From positions 79,305 through 143,304 of the forward strand of contig NZ_JADILJ010000003.1 in the NCBI RefSeq assembly GCF_017355185.1: a DNA stretch of 64,000 bases, written 5' to 3'. Positions 35,023-43,053 of this stretch are shown in pieces. This DNA is from Rathayibacter sp. SD072 (lineage in GTDB: Bacteria > Actinomycetota > Actinomycetes > Actinomycetales > Microbacteriaceae). The translations under genes and the position numbers were made by a program. How positions within the stretch are numbered: position 1 is the stretch's first letter; each line of letters begins with the position of its first letter. The notes beneath the pieces were generated by a model. That model was given only the letters and a program-made list of their open reading frames with translations, was not told the origin of the DNA and did not search any database.

Positions 35023-37403
35023 CAGATGCGTCCGGGGTGACGAGCACAGCGCGCAGACTGCTGCTCAACGGCGAGGGGCTGCGCATCGATGTCGAGTCCG
35101 CTCCCTCCGGCGGCGGGCCGAAGTACGAACCCTTCACCTCCGAGCAAGCACGCACTCGATTGCTGCCGCAGATCCGGTCGATGCGCTCGGCGCTGACGAA
35201 TCTTCCGGAGCAGCTCCGAGCCGATTCGCACGTCTACATTGAAGCGAAGCTGCTGCCGAACTACATCGCCCCCACCTACTCCCCTGAAGCGTTGCTGGCA
35301 TTCATCGGCGCCGTACCGGTGGGATCCCGAGCCGACGTCGGCGTGCTCAGGACGGCGTCGAAAACCCAACAAAGCGGCACGCGCCGACTAATTCTCGCCG
35401 TCAATGAATCAGGCCTAGACCGCCTCGAGAATCTCGTGGATACCCGTGGCAGCGGCCGAAGCGCCCTACAAGCGTTCGCCCAAATCCGGCGCCTGGACGA
35501 CGTGAGCACGCCGAGCAGCGCGACCGTTCTCCGAGGCACCCCGCCGGTCGGGGAGGCTGAGGAGCCCAACCCGAGTGAACTGCTGTGGGAATCAGTCCTT
35601 CATCCGCGCAGTGTCCACTCCGGCGAACCGGTCCCGATTGACCAGGACAGCCTGGAACGGTGGATCGCGCTCGTCGCAGCTTCCGGCGGAACGGTGCACC
35701 GGAACTTCCTCCGACAGGTTGGCGGTCTGACATTTTTGCCCGTTCGAGCACCTCGCGCCGCCGCGGAGACGCTTGCACGCTTCAACCCGCTTCGCGTCCT
35801 CCGACCGATGCCAGCAATCCGTCCGCGACCACGGTTTGGCCTGCGTAGTGGTGCACGCCTGGCTCCTCCAGCTGCAAGCGGCACAGTCGGCCGAGCCACC
35901 ACTGTCGCTGTATTCGACGGCGGTGTGGATGATCCCCACAACTCCGGCCTGTTTTCCATCGTTCGGACTGATTTGACTCCTGAGCCGCCGGACTCGGACG
36001 ACTTGGTGCACGGTACCGGTGTCACGGGAGCAGTCCTCTACGGGCGAGTAGGACAGGGCCAGCAAGCACCGCAGCCGCCCCTTCCTGTGGAGAGCTACCG
36101 CGTGATGCCAGCGCCCTATGTCCCGGGCGATCTCGACGGGTACTGGATCCTTGATCGGATCAAGGATGCGCTTGCGAACGACCGCCACAAGCTTGTCAAC
36201 CTCAGCCTGGGGCCAACGTTGGCAGTTGAGGACGACATGGAGCCGAACCGCTGGACCGCGGAATTGGACCAGCTTGCCTGGGAGCGAGACATCGTCTTCG
36301 TTGTTGCTGCCGGCAATGATGGACAGGAAGACCAACGGACCGGTCTGCACCGAGTGCAAGTGCCGGCCGACATGGCCAACGCCGTCTCCGTCGGTTCCTG
36401 CGATGCCCCCACTCCGCTCCGGCCGTGGGTGCGGGCGCCTTATTCGTCCATGGGGCCCGGTCGACCTGGAAACCGCGTGCAGCCGCTTGGGGTGCAGTTC
36501 GGCGGCGTTGACTGGAGCATGTTCGATGTTCTGCGCTCTGACGGATCGTTCCTCGAAGCCAGCGGCACCAGCTTTTCAGCGCCGCTAGTCACCCACGCAC
36601 TCGCCGACCTCGCGACACGCCTCCCGCGGGTCAACAGCAGCGTCATGCGCGCCTTCGCAGTCCACTTCGCTGAACGACACCGCGCGTATCGTGCCAAGCA
36701 GAACGAGTTCGGGTTCGGTCGTCTCCCGCTCTCCTTCGCCGATGCACTCGACTGCACTGCAGATGACGTGCACGTTCTCTACGTGGACCAGATCGTCCGC
36801 GGCGACATCCTTGGCTATCAGGTTCCAGTGCCACGCGGCTTCGTCGGCGCGGCGACAATGAAGGTGACTCTCGCCTACGCGTCACCCGTCGAACCTACCC
36901 AGCCGACTGAGTACACCTCGGCGTCCCTGGAGCTGACCTTGCGACCCAACCGCAACATCTTTCGGTTCTCGCCCCCAACCGGTGCAACAGACACCCCGCG
37001 AAACGTGGATCTCCGATCCACGGACGCGCGCACCCTTCTCACTAACGGCTGGACACCCAGCCAGGAGCCGCTCACAAAGACGCTCACCGGAACGACCAGC
37101 CGCAACGAAGCAGACCTTCGCGATTCCGGCAAATGGGAGACGTTACGACACCATCGGGTGTCGTTTGCCGCTGGTGAAGCCGATGACCCACGCCTAGAGC
37201 TCCGCTACGTCGCCCGCCGAGCGGGTGCACTCAGCGCCGCCCCAACCGACGTGCCCTTCGCCATCTTGATCTCTGTCACCGACACGGAGCGCACCGGCGC
37301 GCTCTACGACGCGGTCACCGCGCAGTTCTCCGCCCTACGCCCAGTGCAGCGGGTCAGCGGGCAGGTTCGACTGCGGGGCGCTCGTCCAACGACCTGGTAC
37401 TGA
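35019..37403 (+). CDS. ietS: S8 subtilisin-like serine peptidase (IetS-like), 794 aa
   Basis: Protease with an N-terminal region of about 290 residues, then the S8 catalytic domain. Catalytic triad visible: Asp300 (VAVFDGGV), His331 (LVHGTGV) and Ser518 (SGTSFSAP); the oxyanion Asn433 lies in VAAGNDG. A C-terminal beta-rich segment (about 590-794) follows. No signal peptide, so it acts inside the cell, which fits control by the coupled AAA ATPase. The C-terminal part and the lack of an export signal match IetS-type subtilases rather than secreted digestive enzymes. Start fixed by a 4-bp overlap with the ATPase gene. Confidence 0.87.
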   Translation: MTDASGVTSTARRLLLNGEGLRIDVESAPSGGGPKYEPFTSEQARTRLLPQIRSMRSALTNLPEQLRADSHVYIEAKLLPNYIAPTYSPEALLAFIGAVPVGSRADVGVLRTASKTQQSGTRRLILAVNESGLDRLENLVDTRGSGRSALQAFAQIRRLDDVSTPSSATVLRGTPPVGEAEEPNPSELLWESVLHPRSVHSGEPVPIDQDSLERWIALVAASGGTVHRNFLRQVGGLTFLPVRAPRAAAETLARFNPLRVLRPMPAIRPRPRFGLRSGARLAPPAASGTVGRATTVAVFDGGVDDPHNSGLFSIVRTDLTPEPPDSDDLVHGTGVTGAVLYGRVGQGQQAPQPPLPVESYRVMPAPYVPGDLDGYWILDRIKDALANDRHKLVNLSLGPTLAVEDDMEPNRWTAELDQLAWERDIVFVVAAGNDGQEDQRTGLHRVQVPADMANAVSVGSCDAPTPLRPWVRAPYSSMGPGRPGNRVQPLGVQFGGVDWSMFDVLRSDGSFLEASGTSFSAPLVTHALADLATRLPRVNSSVMRAFAVHFAERHRAYRAKQNEFGFGRLPLSFADALDCTADDVHVLYVDQIVRGDILGYQVPVPRGFVGAATMKVTLAYASPVEPTQPTEYTSASLELTLRPNRNIFRFSPPTGATDTPRNVDLRSTDARTLLTNGWTPSQEPLTKTLTGTTSRNEADLRDSGKWETLRHHRVSFAAGEADDPRLELRYVARRAGALSAAPTDVPFAILISVTDTERTGALYDAVTAQFSALRPVQRVSGQVRLRGARPTTWY

Positions 37404-37419
37404 CCGGAACAGGGCCGGT

Positions 37420-38391
37420 ATGGAACCGACGACAATCCGCGACGAAGCGACCGCGCTTGGACATCTTGGTCCAGCAGCGTTCAAGATGATGACTAGCGTC
37501 TTCACCGCAGAGGTACCGCGCTTTCCGGGACTAGTGCCACCCGATGAGATCGGGGACCTCATCAATGGGTTCTTCGAGGACAAGAACACCGGTTACGTGG
37601 ACGCGGTCGTCGCTGCGCCCACCGACGCAGCCGCGACCCGCCTAACGCGAAAATGGGCCGAACGATGGCTCGTCGACCGGGTCCGGAGGCTGCCGTGGGG
37701 CGCGTTGCGCAACCGGCTCGAGAAACGACTCGAGCGTTCGCCGTTGTTCGCCCCGTGCTCGGTGGCGCACTACTGGCGAGAAGCAGATGGGGAAGACGCC
37801 GATCGGCCGTTCACCCACGCACAACTACGCGGAATCGCGCTGGCCGCTCACGTCGACGTTACAGTCCCCCCAGGCGGCGGACCGGTGACGCTCGGTCGCG
37901 CTGGGCAGTTGGAAGAACTCATCCGGCAGCTGTTACGTGTTGCCGGTCGGCTGAGTATTAGCGACATCACACGTGTTTGTGCGGACCGCTTTCCGTCAGT
38001 GATGCTGAGCGGTGACGCGCACCGGTCGGTGGTCGATCCGGACGTTAGCGAGTTCGACAACGTCTACGCCGCCTACGACTCAGTGCATGCGACCCTCGAC
38101 CATCTAAGTGACGCGGCGCGTGCCAGCGCGTTGCTGCCATCACTGACCCCTCGGGAGCGAATCATCATCAGGCACAGCGAGGACATGACAGCTCTCGCAG
38201 ACGCTCTTGGCGTCGGACGCAGTAGCGCTTACACAGCCCTGAACCGGCTTCGAGCGCGGTTGATTGAGCTCGCCGGCGACGACGAGCGCGGGATGGCCAC
38301 CATGAAAAACATCATCGGCCTGGTACTGGACGAAGATGCCCCTGTCCCGTCTTCACCCTATGAAGACCTGGAGGACTCTCGTGCCAGCTGA
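37420..38391 (+). CDS. Sigma-factor-like HTH protein, 323 aa
   Basis: Seen: an N-terminal segment FKMMTSVFTAEVPRFPGLV, then DLINGFFEDKNTGYVDAV and RKWAERWLVDRVRRLPWGAL with RNRLEKRLERSPLF, resembling sigma-70 region 2/3-like pieces. Near the C-terminus, LTPRERIIIRHSEDMTALAD and LGVGRSSAYTALNRLRARL form a region-4-like HTH. It is 16 bp downstream of the subtilase gene and overlaps the next gene by 11 bp. A regulator of the island, or an effector detecting altered transcription, are both possible. No close named family recognised. Confidence 0.65.
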   Translation: MEPTTIRDEATALGHLGPAAFKMMTSVFTAEVPRFPGLVPPDEIGDLINGFFEDKNTGYVDAVVAAPTDAAATRLTRKWAERWLVDRVRRLPWGALRNRLEKRLERSPLFAPCSVAHYWREADGEDADRPFTHAQLRGIALAAHVDVTVPPGGGPVTLGRAGQLEELIRQLLRVAGRLSISDITRVCADRFPSVMLSGDAHRSVVDPDVSEFDNVYAAYDSVHATLDHLSDAARASALLPSLTPRERIIIRHSEDMTALADALGVGRSSAYTALNRLRARLIELAGDDERGMATMKNIIGLVLDEDAPVPSSPYEDLEDSRAS

Positions 38392-39301
38392 GGCAGCAGA
38401 CCGCTGGTTCGCGCTCGCGAAGCAATTCCCGATGAGCCCGAAGCCACGGGGATCGATGCTACGCAGCACAACCCACGCCGACATAGTGCGAATAGGTCAA
38501 CTGCGCCAGGCGGACTGGCGGGAAGCCAGCGCAATGCTAGTGATCGACGGTATCGACGACGAGGCCGCCCTAGCTTGGGCATTCCCGGCGACCCTCGAGC
38601 CGGACGTCGCGGACAGCAGAACAGTTATCGTCGATGCCGACGCTAGCCCTGTCAGCGGGCCGATCAGTGTTTGGCCAACTCAGGCCGCCTGGATCCCATT
38701 CGCTGCGCTGGATGCGGTTGTTGCCTCTCTGTCACCGGCGGTGCTGCGCGCCGTTAAAGGCCCTCAGCGGCCAGACTCGATCCCCGACGCGACCGCCGGG
38801 GTGCGTCGAGGACACGCGGACCCTCCGCTTGGATCTGCATGCGCTATGGCGATAGATGACCTGTTGGACGCGACAGAGACACTGCAGCAGGCGCCTCGAC
38901 TGACACCACGACAAGCAGTGCCAACACCGCCGAATGTTGCAACGATCACGCTCTCCACGATCATGCAGGCCCTGCAAGTCTCACAACCCAGGGCAATGGC
39001 GATTCGCCTGGGCAAGGAGCAACTCACCGCCGAGGAGATTCGCACTCTCGCTGCTGCAGGTGAAGTCACCGTCGGCGACATCAAGGCGTTGCAACTGCCG
39101 TTGCCAGATGACCTTGACCGGGAGCTGCAGGAGCCACGCTGGCGTCCGGTCGTTCGCGCGCGTTCCATTAACGGTGACGAAGCCGAGGCAAGACGGCGAC
39201 TGGGTTACGAGGCGTTTCAGCTTGCTGCCCGCGAATCGGGGGACGGCCGCGACCGGTGGCGGCAACGGCTAGAGGCAGTCGTCGCTATGCGGGGCCAGTG
39301 A
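38381..39301 (+). CDS. HTH-containing protein paired with ImmA/IrrE peptidase, 306 aa
   Basis: The GTG at 38381 is preferred because GGAGGA lies 5 bp upstream; an ATG at 38360 is possible. Residues up to about 180 are not recognised. A later segment, TIMQALQVSQPRAMAIRLGK then QLTAEEIRTLAAAGEVTVGD, reads like a Cro/C1 helix-turn-helix with its following helix. Because an ImmA/IrrE metallopeptidase starts 1 bp after its stop, this is likely the peptidase's target repressor or antitoxin-like partner, as in ImmR/ImmA and DdrO/IrrE pairs. That role is inference from order. Confidence 0.6.
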   Translation: MPAEAADRWFALAKQFPMSPKPRGSMLRSTTHADIVRIGQLRQADWREASAMLVIDGIDDEAALAWAFPATLEPDVADSRTVIVDADASPVSGPISVWPTQAAWIPFAALDAVVASLSPAVLRAVKGPQRPDSIPDATAGVRRGHADPPLGSACAMAIDDLLDATETLQQAPRLTPRQAVPTPPNVATITLSTIMQALQVSQPRAMAIRLGKEQLTAEEIRTLAAAGEVTVGDIKALQLPLPDDLDRELQEPRWRPVVRARSINGDEAEARRRLGYEAFQLAARESGDGRDRWRQRLEAVVAMRGQ

Positions 39302-39302
39302 C

Positions 39303-40334
39303 GTGCTACGAACCTTCGACGCGACTCCGGCGCAAGTCGACGCGATGCTTGCAGTGTGGACTGCACGCGGCGGTGAGATCGAAGCATTAACACTTGACGC
39401 AATCGGGGAGTTGCGGCGCCGAACCGACCTAACGGTGGCAATGGTGCCGGAGTTTGTCCCACGTGAGTACGCCCAGGGTTGCTCGGTGGCCGGCGGCTAC
39501 CGGTGGGATCCGCCCACATTGCTTGTGACCGAGTCCATGTCAACGAGACGGCAGCAATTTACGGCCCTCCACGAGCTCGGACATCACCTGCAGAAAACCG
39601 ATCTAAGCCTGGGCACAACCGTCGTTGCGCATCCTCGCCCCGAGGAGTTCGAGGACGCGTGTTGCGACGCGTTTGCCGCCCGGATTCTCCTTCCCGATGA
39701 TCTGGTGGCCCTGCACGCGCCATCCGGTCCTACCGCAGTAGGGGCCGCCGGTCTCTTCGACTCATCGAACGCGTCCAGGGCAGCGATCTGCGTCCGACTC
39801 GCAGGAGCGCTTCAATCGCCGGGGGTAGTAGCAGTCCTGGACTCCACCGGCACCGTGAGCTTCGCCGCGGCACAGGGAGGCATATTCCCGCCCGCCCGCG
39901 GCAGCGATCAACGAGAGAATCCGCTAGTACGCTCAGCGCTGGCCGCCAACGACCCTGCCCGTGCGCTCATGCTCAACGATGCACAGATTTGGTACCAAAG
40001 CGGACATTCTTCGATCCGGCTTTACGGTCAGGCAGCATGGTCAGGGGATCGACTCTTCCTCGTGCAGGTCGAATATGGGGCCTCCTGGCTGCAGTACTCC
40101 CCGCCCCGCGATGGCACAGCCGAGCGTGCCCGCAACTGGCGGGAACAGTGTGAACACTGCGGCGTTCGGTTTACCACCTCCTTCCGTTGCCCACGATGCC
40201 GTCAGCCGCGTTGCCCGGCGGGCCACTGCAGCTGCACCACGCGCGCGCTCCGCACCTGCCGCGAATGCTTCCTCGAAAAGACGTCCGCTCTGTTTCCAGC
40301 TGGCTCAGCCACCTGCTCCGACTGCCTCACCTAA
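39303..40334 (+). CDS. ImmA/IrrE-family metallopeptidase with C-terminal zinc cluster, 343 aa
   Basis: Seen: TARRQQF-like STRRQQFTALHELGHHLQ, with the HExxH motif His90-Glu91-Leu-Gly-His94, and a downstream acidic EFEDACCDAFAARILLP that supplies the third ligand. This is the ImmA/IrrE (COG2856) core. The last about 70 residues hold ten or more cysteines (CEHC, CPRC, CSC, CREC, CSDC), a zinc-ribbon array absent in simple ImmA. GTG start, one base after the previous stop. It probably cleaves the HTH partner on a trigger, switching the island on. Confidence 0.83.
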   Translation: MLRTFDATPAQVDAMLAVWTARGGEIEALTLDAIGELRRRTDLTVAMVPEFVPREYAQGCSVAGGYRWDPPTLLVTESMSTRRQQFTALHELGHHLQKTDLSLGTTVVAHPRPEEFEDACCDAFAARILLPDDLVALHAPSGPTAVGAAGLFDSSNASRAAICVRLAGALQSPGVVAVLDSTGTVSFAAAQGGIFPPARGSDQRENPLVRSALAANDPARALMLNDAQIWYQSGHSSIRLYGQAAWSGDRLFLVQVEYGASWLQYSPPRDGTAERARNWREQCEHCGVRFTTSFRCPRCRQPRCPAGHCSCTTRALRTCRECFLEKTSALFPAGSATCSDCLT

Positions 40335-40423
40335 CCCAGCCCTGGACGCATCCGGGATTGTCCCGTCTCTGATCTGTGAGCAGGCACACGCCTCCTCACA
40401 TCGAACAGAAACGAGGCGCCACC

Positions 40424-41074
40424 ATGGCATCGCACGAACCCAACACCCGCACGATCGTCATCGATGGCGAGCAGACCAAGGTCCACCAGCGACGCTGCAC
40501 CGGAGAGGAGCTGCGGAACCTGACCTCCCCGCCAGCCGAGCACATCTGGCTTGACGTATCGGATGCGCAAGATCACCCCATCGCCGACACGGTCACACTC
40601 ACCCTCACCGACGGAATGAGGTTCTTCACCGATCGCCCCCGAACGGTGACCATCGACAAGGTGGACTACCAGGTGCGCTCGGCGTCCCTGATGGAGCAGC
40701 AGCTGCGCGAACTGCCCACGCCGCCCGTTCCTGAAGACCACGGGATTTGGCGAGACATCCCCGACGCGCTCGATGAGCCAATCAAGGTCGGTGAGATCGT
40801 CCCGGTCGCCGCCGGAGACCGGTTCTTCACCGGTCCACTCCCGATGCGCGACGTCCGGGTCCTTGTAAACAACCTCCCCGTCATCCTGCGGGGCGCACGG
40901 CACACAGGTGCGTCGATCAAGGCGGCCGCCATCGCTCACGGGGTTCCAATCCAACCGGATTTCCTGCTCTCCATCAAGGATGGGCAGAAGTACCGCACCG
41001 TCAGCGACGACAAGCACGTCCGTGTCCACGCGGGCGATGAGTTTCGCGCCCTCGACGGGGACGACAACTCATGA
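40424..41074 (+). CDS. Multi-ubiquitin-like protein with three Ubl repeats, 216 aa
   Basis: Three tandem beta-grasp-like units: about 9-72 (RTIVIDGEQTKVH ... GMRFFT), 73-141 (RTVTIDKVDYQVR ... GDRFFTG) and 142-211 (RDVRVLVNNLPVIL ... GDEFRA). Each begins with a short beta strand and ends in an F-F/F-R motif, the pattern of the bacterial multiubiquitin domain. No C-terminal Gly-Gly is present (it ends GDDNS), so processing or internal conjugation would be needed. ATG 40424 with GAGG upstream is chosen; an in-frame ATG 48 bp earlier adds unrelated sequence. Overlaps the E2-like gene by ATGA. Confidence 0.8.
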   Translation: MASHEPNTRTIVIDGEQTKVHQRRCTGEELRNLTSPPAEHIWLDVSDAQDHPIADTVTLTLTDGMRFFTDRPRTVTIDKVDYQVRSASLMEQQLRELPTPPVPEDHGIWRDIPDALDEPIKVGEIVPVAAGDRFFTGPLPMRDVRVLVNNLPVILRGARHTGASIKAAAIAHGVPIQPDFLLSIKDGQKYRTVSDDKHVRVHAGDEFRALDGDDNS

Positions 41075-41472
41075 GTGTGGTGGCCATCAGCGACGCCATC
41101 CGCAACGCGGTCGACGAACTGCAGCACACCTTCCCCGGGGCAACTGTCACCGCCGAAAGCGACGGGCAAGGCGGCGCGTGGGTGCAAATCGACCCAGTAC
41201 CGCTCGGGCCGACGTATCAGGAGGAGACCTCCTGGATTGCGTTCCAGATCACGTACCCGTATCCAGAGGCCGACGTATACCCGCTCTTCATTCGGTCTGA
41301 CCTGCACCGCCGAGACGGCAACCAGCTCGGAATCGCCTTTCAGAAGGTCACATGGGGTCCGCGCGCAGAGCCGGGAACGCAGCTATCTCGCCGAAGCAAT
41401 CGGCTCAACCCGGCGGTGGATACCGCGGCCACCAAGGTCTTGAAGGTCCTTCTTTGGCTGGAGACCGAATGA
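41071..41472 (+). CDS. E2-like (prokaryotic UBC-fold) protein, 133 aa, no cysteine
   Basis: Seen: a central FQITYPYPEADVYPLFI, which resembles the E2 beta-meander with PYP, then a loop ending FQKVTWGPRAEPGTQ, and QLSRRSNRLNPAVDT followed by a long helix (KVLKVLLWLE). This is the layout of the small prokaryotic E2-like proteins linked to multiubiquitin genes. There is no cysteine anywhere in the chain, so it cannot form the normal E2 thioester. It may be a scaffold or use another mechanism. Start and stop are locked by 4-bp overlaps on both sides. Confidence 0.72.
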   Translation: MSVVAISDAIRNAVDELQHTFPGATVTAESDGQGGAWVQIDPVPLGPTYQEETSWIAFQITYPYPEADVYPLFIRSDLHRRDGNQLGIAFQKVTWGPRAEPGTQLSRRSNRLNPAVDTAATKVLKVLLWLETE

Positions 41473-42902
41473 ACGGCGCATGGTCGGTCACAATGACCGA
41501 AGAACAGTGGCGCGCACTCGAAACGCACCTGTTTCCGGGTGACGGTGACGAACACGGCGCCGTGCTGCGGTGCGGCATGGCAACGAGTAGCCGCGGTAAC
41601 CGGCTCCTCGTCCGCGACGTTGTGCCGGCTGTCGACGGCAGGGACTACGTCCCCGGAGATCGCGGCTACCGCAAACTCACCGCTGCCTTCGCTGCAGAAA
41701 ACATAGACGTGTGCGCGGAGGAGCGCCTCGCATACCTCGCTGTACACAACCACGGGGGTAACACCCATGTCGGTTTCTCCGCAACAGACATGGCGTCGCA
41801 CGAACGGGGATACCCAGCACTGCTCGGCATCAACGACGGTCTACCCGTAGGGGCGCTCGTGTTCGCTCAAGACGCAGTTGCCGGTGACATTTGGACGGCA
41901 GACGGACGCCGTCACGAGATCACACATCTCCGCGTCTGCGGACGACCCGAGATGAACCTCACCCCCGAACCAACAGCGGTTGCTGCGGCCGACCCTACCT
42001 ACGACCGGCAAGCACGGATTTTCGGCGATCGCGGCCAAGCGATCCTCGCGGCCTCGCGGGTCGCCGTTGTCGGAGTCGGCGGAGCTGGTTCTCTCGTCAG
42101 CGAATACCTCGCACGACTCGGCGTCGGCGAGATCATCCTGATCGATCCTGATCGATTGGACGAGACAAACCTCCCGCGCGTCGTCGGCGCACGCCGTCGC
42201 GACCTGCCGGCAGCGCTCCTACCCACGTGGGTGCCCCGCCGGGTCATTGACGCGGCGACTCGACGGTCGACATTGAAAGTACGGATTGCTGCCCGCGTGG
42301 CACGGGAAGCGTCCCCGGCTTCTCAGATCACTGCGATTCCGCGGTCCGTTCTCGACGCGGACGTCGCCACTGTCCTGACAGACTGCGACCACATCTTCCT
42401 CGCCGCAGACTCTGCGCTGGCACGCCGTCTGGTGAACTCCATCACGCATCAGTATTTGGTGCCGCATACGCAGGTAGGCGCAAAAGTATCCGTCAGCGAT
42501 GGACGTGTCAGCGACATTTTCTCGATCTCACGCATGAGCGCCCCTGGCAGTGGGTGCCTGCGATGCAATGGACTCATTCCGGCATCGCGGCTCACCGAAG
42601 AAGCCACCAGCGAGATTCAGCGACGCCGTCAGCGTTACGTTGATGACGCCGACGTACATGCCCCGAGCGTCATCTCGTTGAACGCTGTGGCCGCATCCCG
42701 CGCCGTCGACGATTGGCTCATGAATGTCGGCGGCTTGATTGCACCCGGGTCGAGCCCTAACCACTGGGTTTCCTACTCCCCCATGACCGATGAAACCTTC
42801 GACTTCGAACCGGTTACCGAGCCGGACTGTCCGCATTGCGGACCAAGCCGGTTCGCCCGCGGAGACGCAGTTCCCCTCCTCGCCCGGCCCGCGTCAGCAT
42901 GA
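41469..42902 (+). CDS. JAB/JAMM peptidase fused to ThiF/E1-like enzyme, 477 aa
   Basis: Residues 1 to about 160 form a JAMM isopeptidase: AVHNHGGNTHVGFSATDMASHERGYPAL in pattern, with HNH, then S-A-T-D (spacing HxH-x8-S-x2-D) and an upstream Glu. Residues about 175-477 form an adenylating E1/ThiF domain: VAVVGVGGAGS nucleotide loop, LIDPDRLDETNLPR, and four cysteines in two pairs (CLRC and CPHC) that bind zinc. Thus removal and activation of the Ubl are in one chain. Overlaps the E2-like gene by ATGA. Last gene of the island operon. Confidence 0.87.
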   Translation: MNGAWSVTMTEEQWRALETHLFPGDGDEHGAVLRCGMATSSRGNRLLVRDVVPAVDGRDYVPGDRGYRKLTAAFAAENIDVCAEERLAYLAVHNHGGNTHVGFSATDMASHERGYPALLGINDGLPVGALVFAQDAVAGDIWTADGRRHEITHLRVCGRPEMNLTPEPTAVAAADPTYDRQARIFGDRGQAILAASRVAVVGVGGAGSLVSEYLARLGVGEIILIDPDRLDETNLPRVVGARRRDLPAALLPTWVPRRVIDAATRRSTLKVRIAARVAREASPASQITAIPRSVLDADVATVLTDCDHIFLAADSALARRLVNSITHQYLVPHTQVGAKVSVSDGRVSDIFSISRMSAPGSGCLRCNGLIPASRLTEEATSEIQRRRQRYVDDADVHAPSVISLNAVAASRAVDDWLMNVGGLIAPGSSPNHWVSYSPMTDETFDFEPVTEPDCPHCGPSRFARGDAVPLLARPASA

Positions 42903-43013
42903 GGACAGCGCAACCAGGACTGAGCCGGTCGAGGACTCGTGAAGGACCCTTGAGTGTTCGAATTTCTCGAGTCACGGGAGACGTCGCAGGCGCGAGCTCG
43001 AGTAGGCCAATTC

Positions 43014-43035
43014 AGATACCCAGATACATAGATAC
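43014..43035. repeat. Three direct AGATAC repeats at 8-bp period
   Basis: AGATAC occurs at 43014-43019, 43022-43027 and 43030-43035 in an AT-rich patch between the convergent E1 gene and the mobilisation gene at 43054. Could be a recognition array or an element-end signal; three units of 8 bp is too short for a CRISPR. Confidence 0.45.
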
Positions 43036-43053
43036 CTATCAAGGTCTCATCGT

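Noticed and set aside
40424..42902. CBASS type II or Bil operon
   Set aside because: No CD-NTase or separate DUB gene; triple Ubl plus fused JAB-E1 differs from both layouts.
43014..43035. Possible CRISPR array
   Set aside because: Only three 6-bp units at 8-bp period, no spacers and no cas genes.
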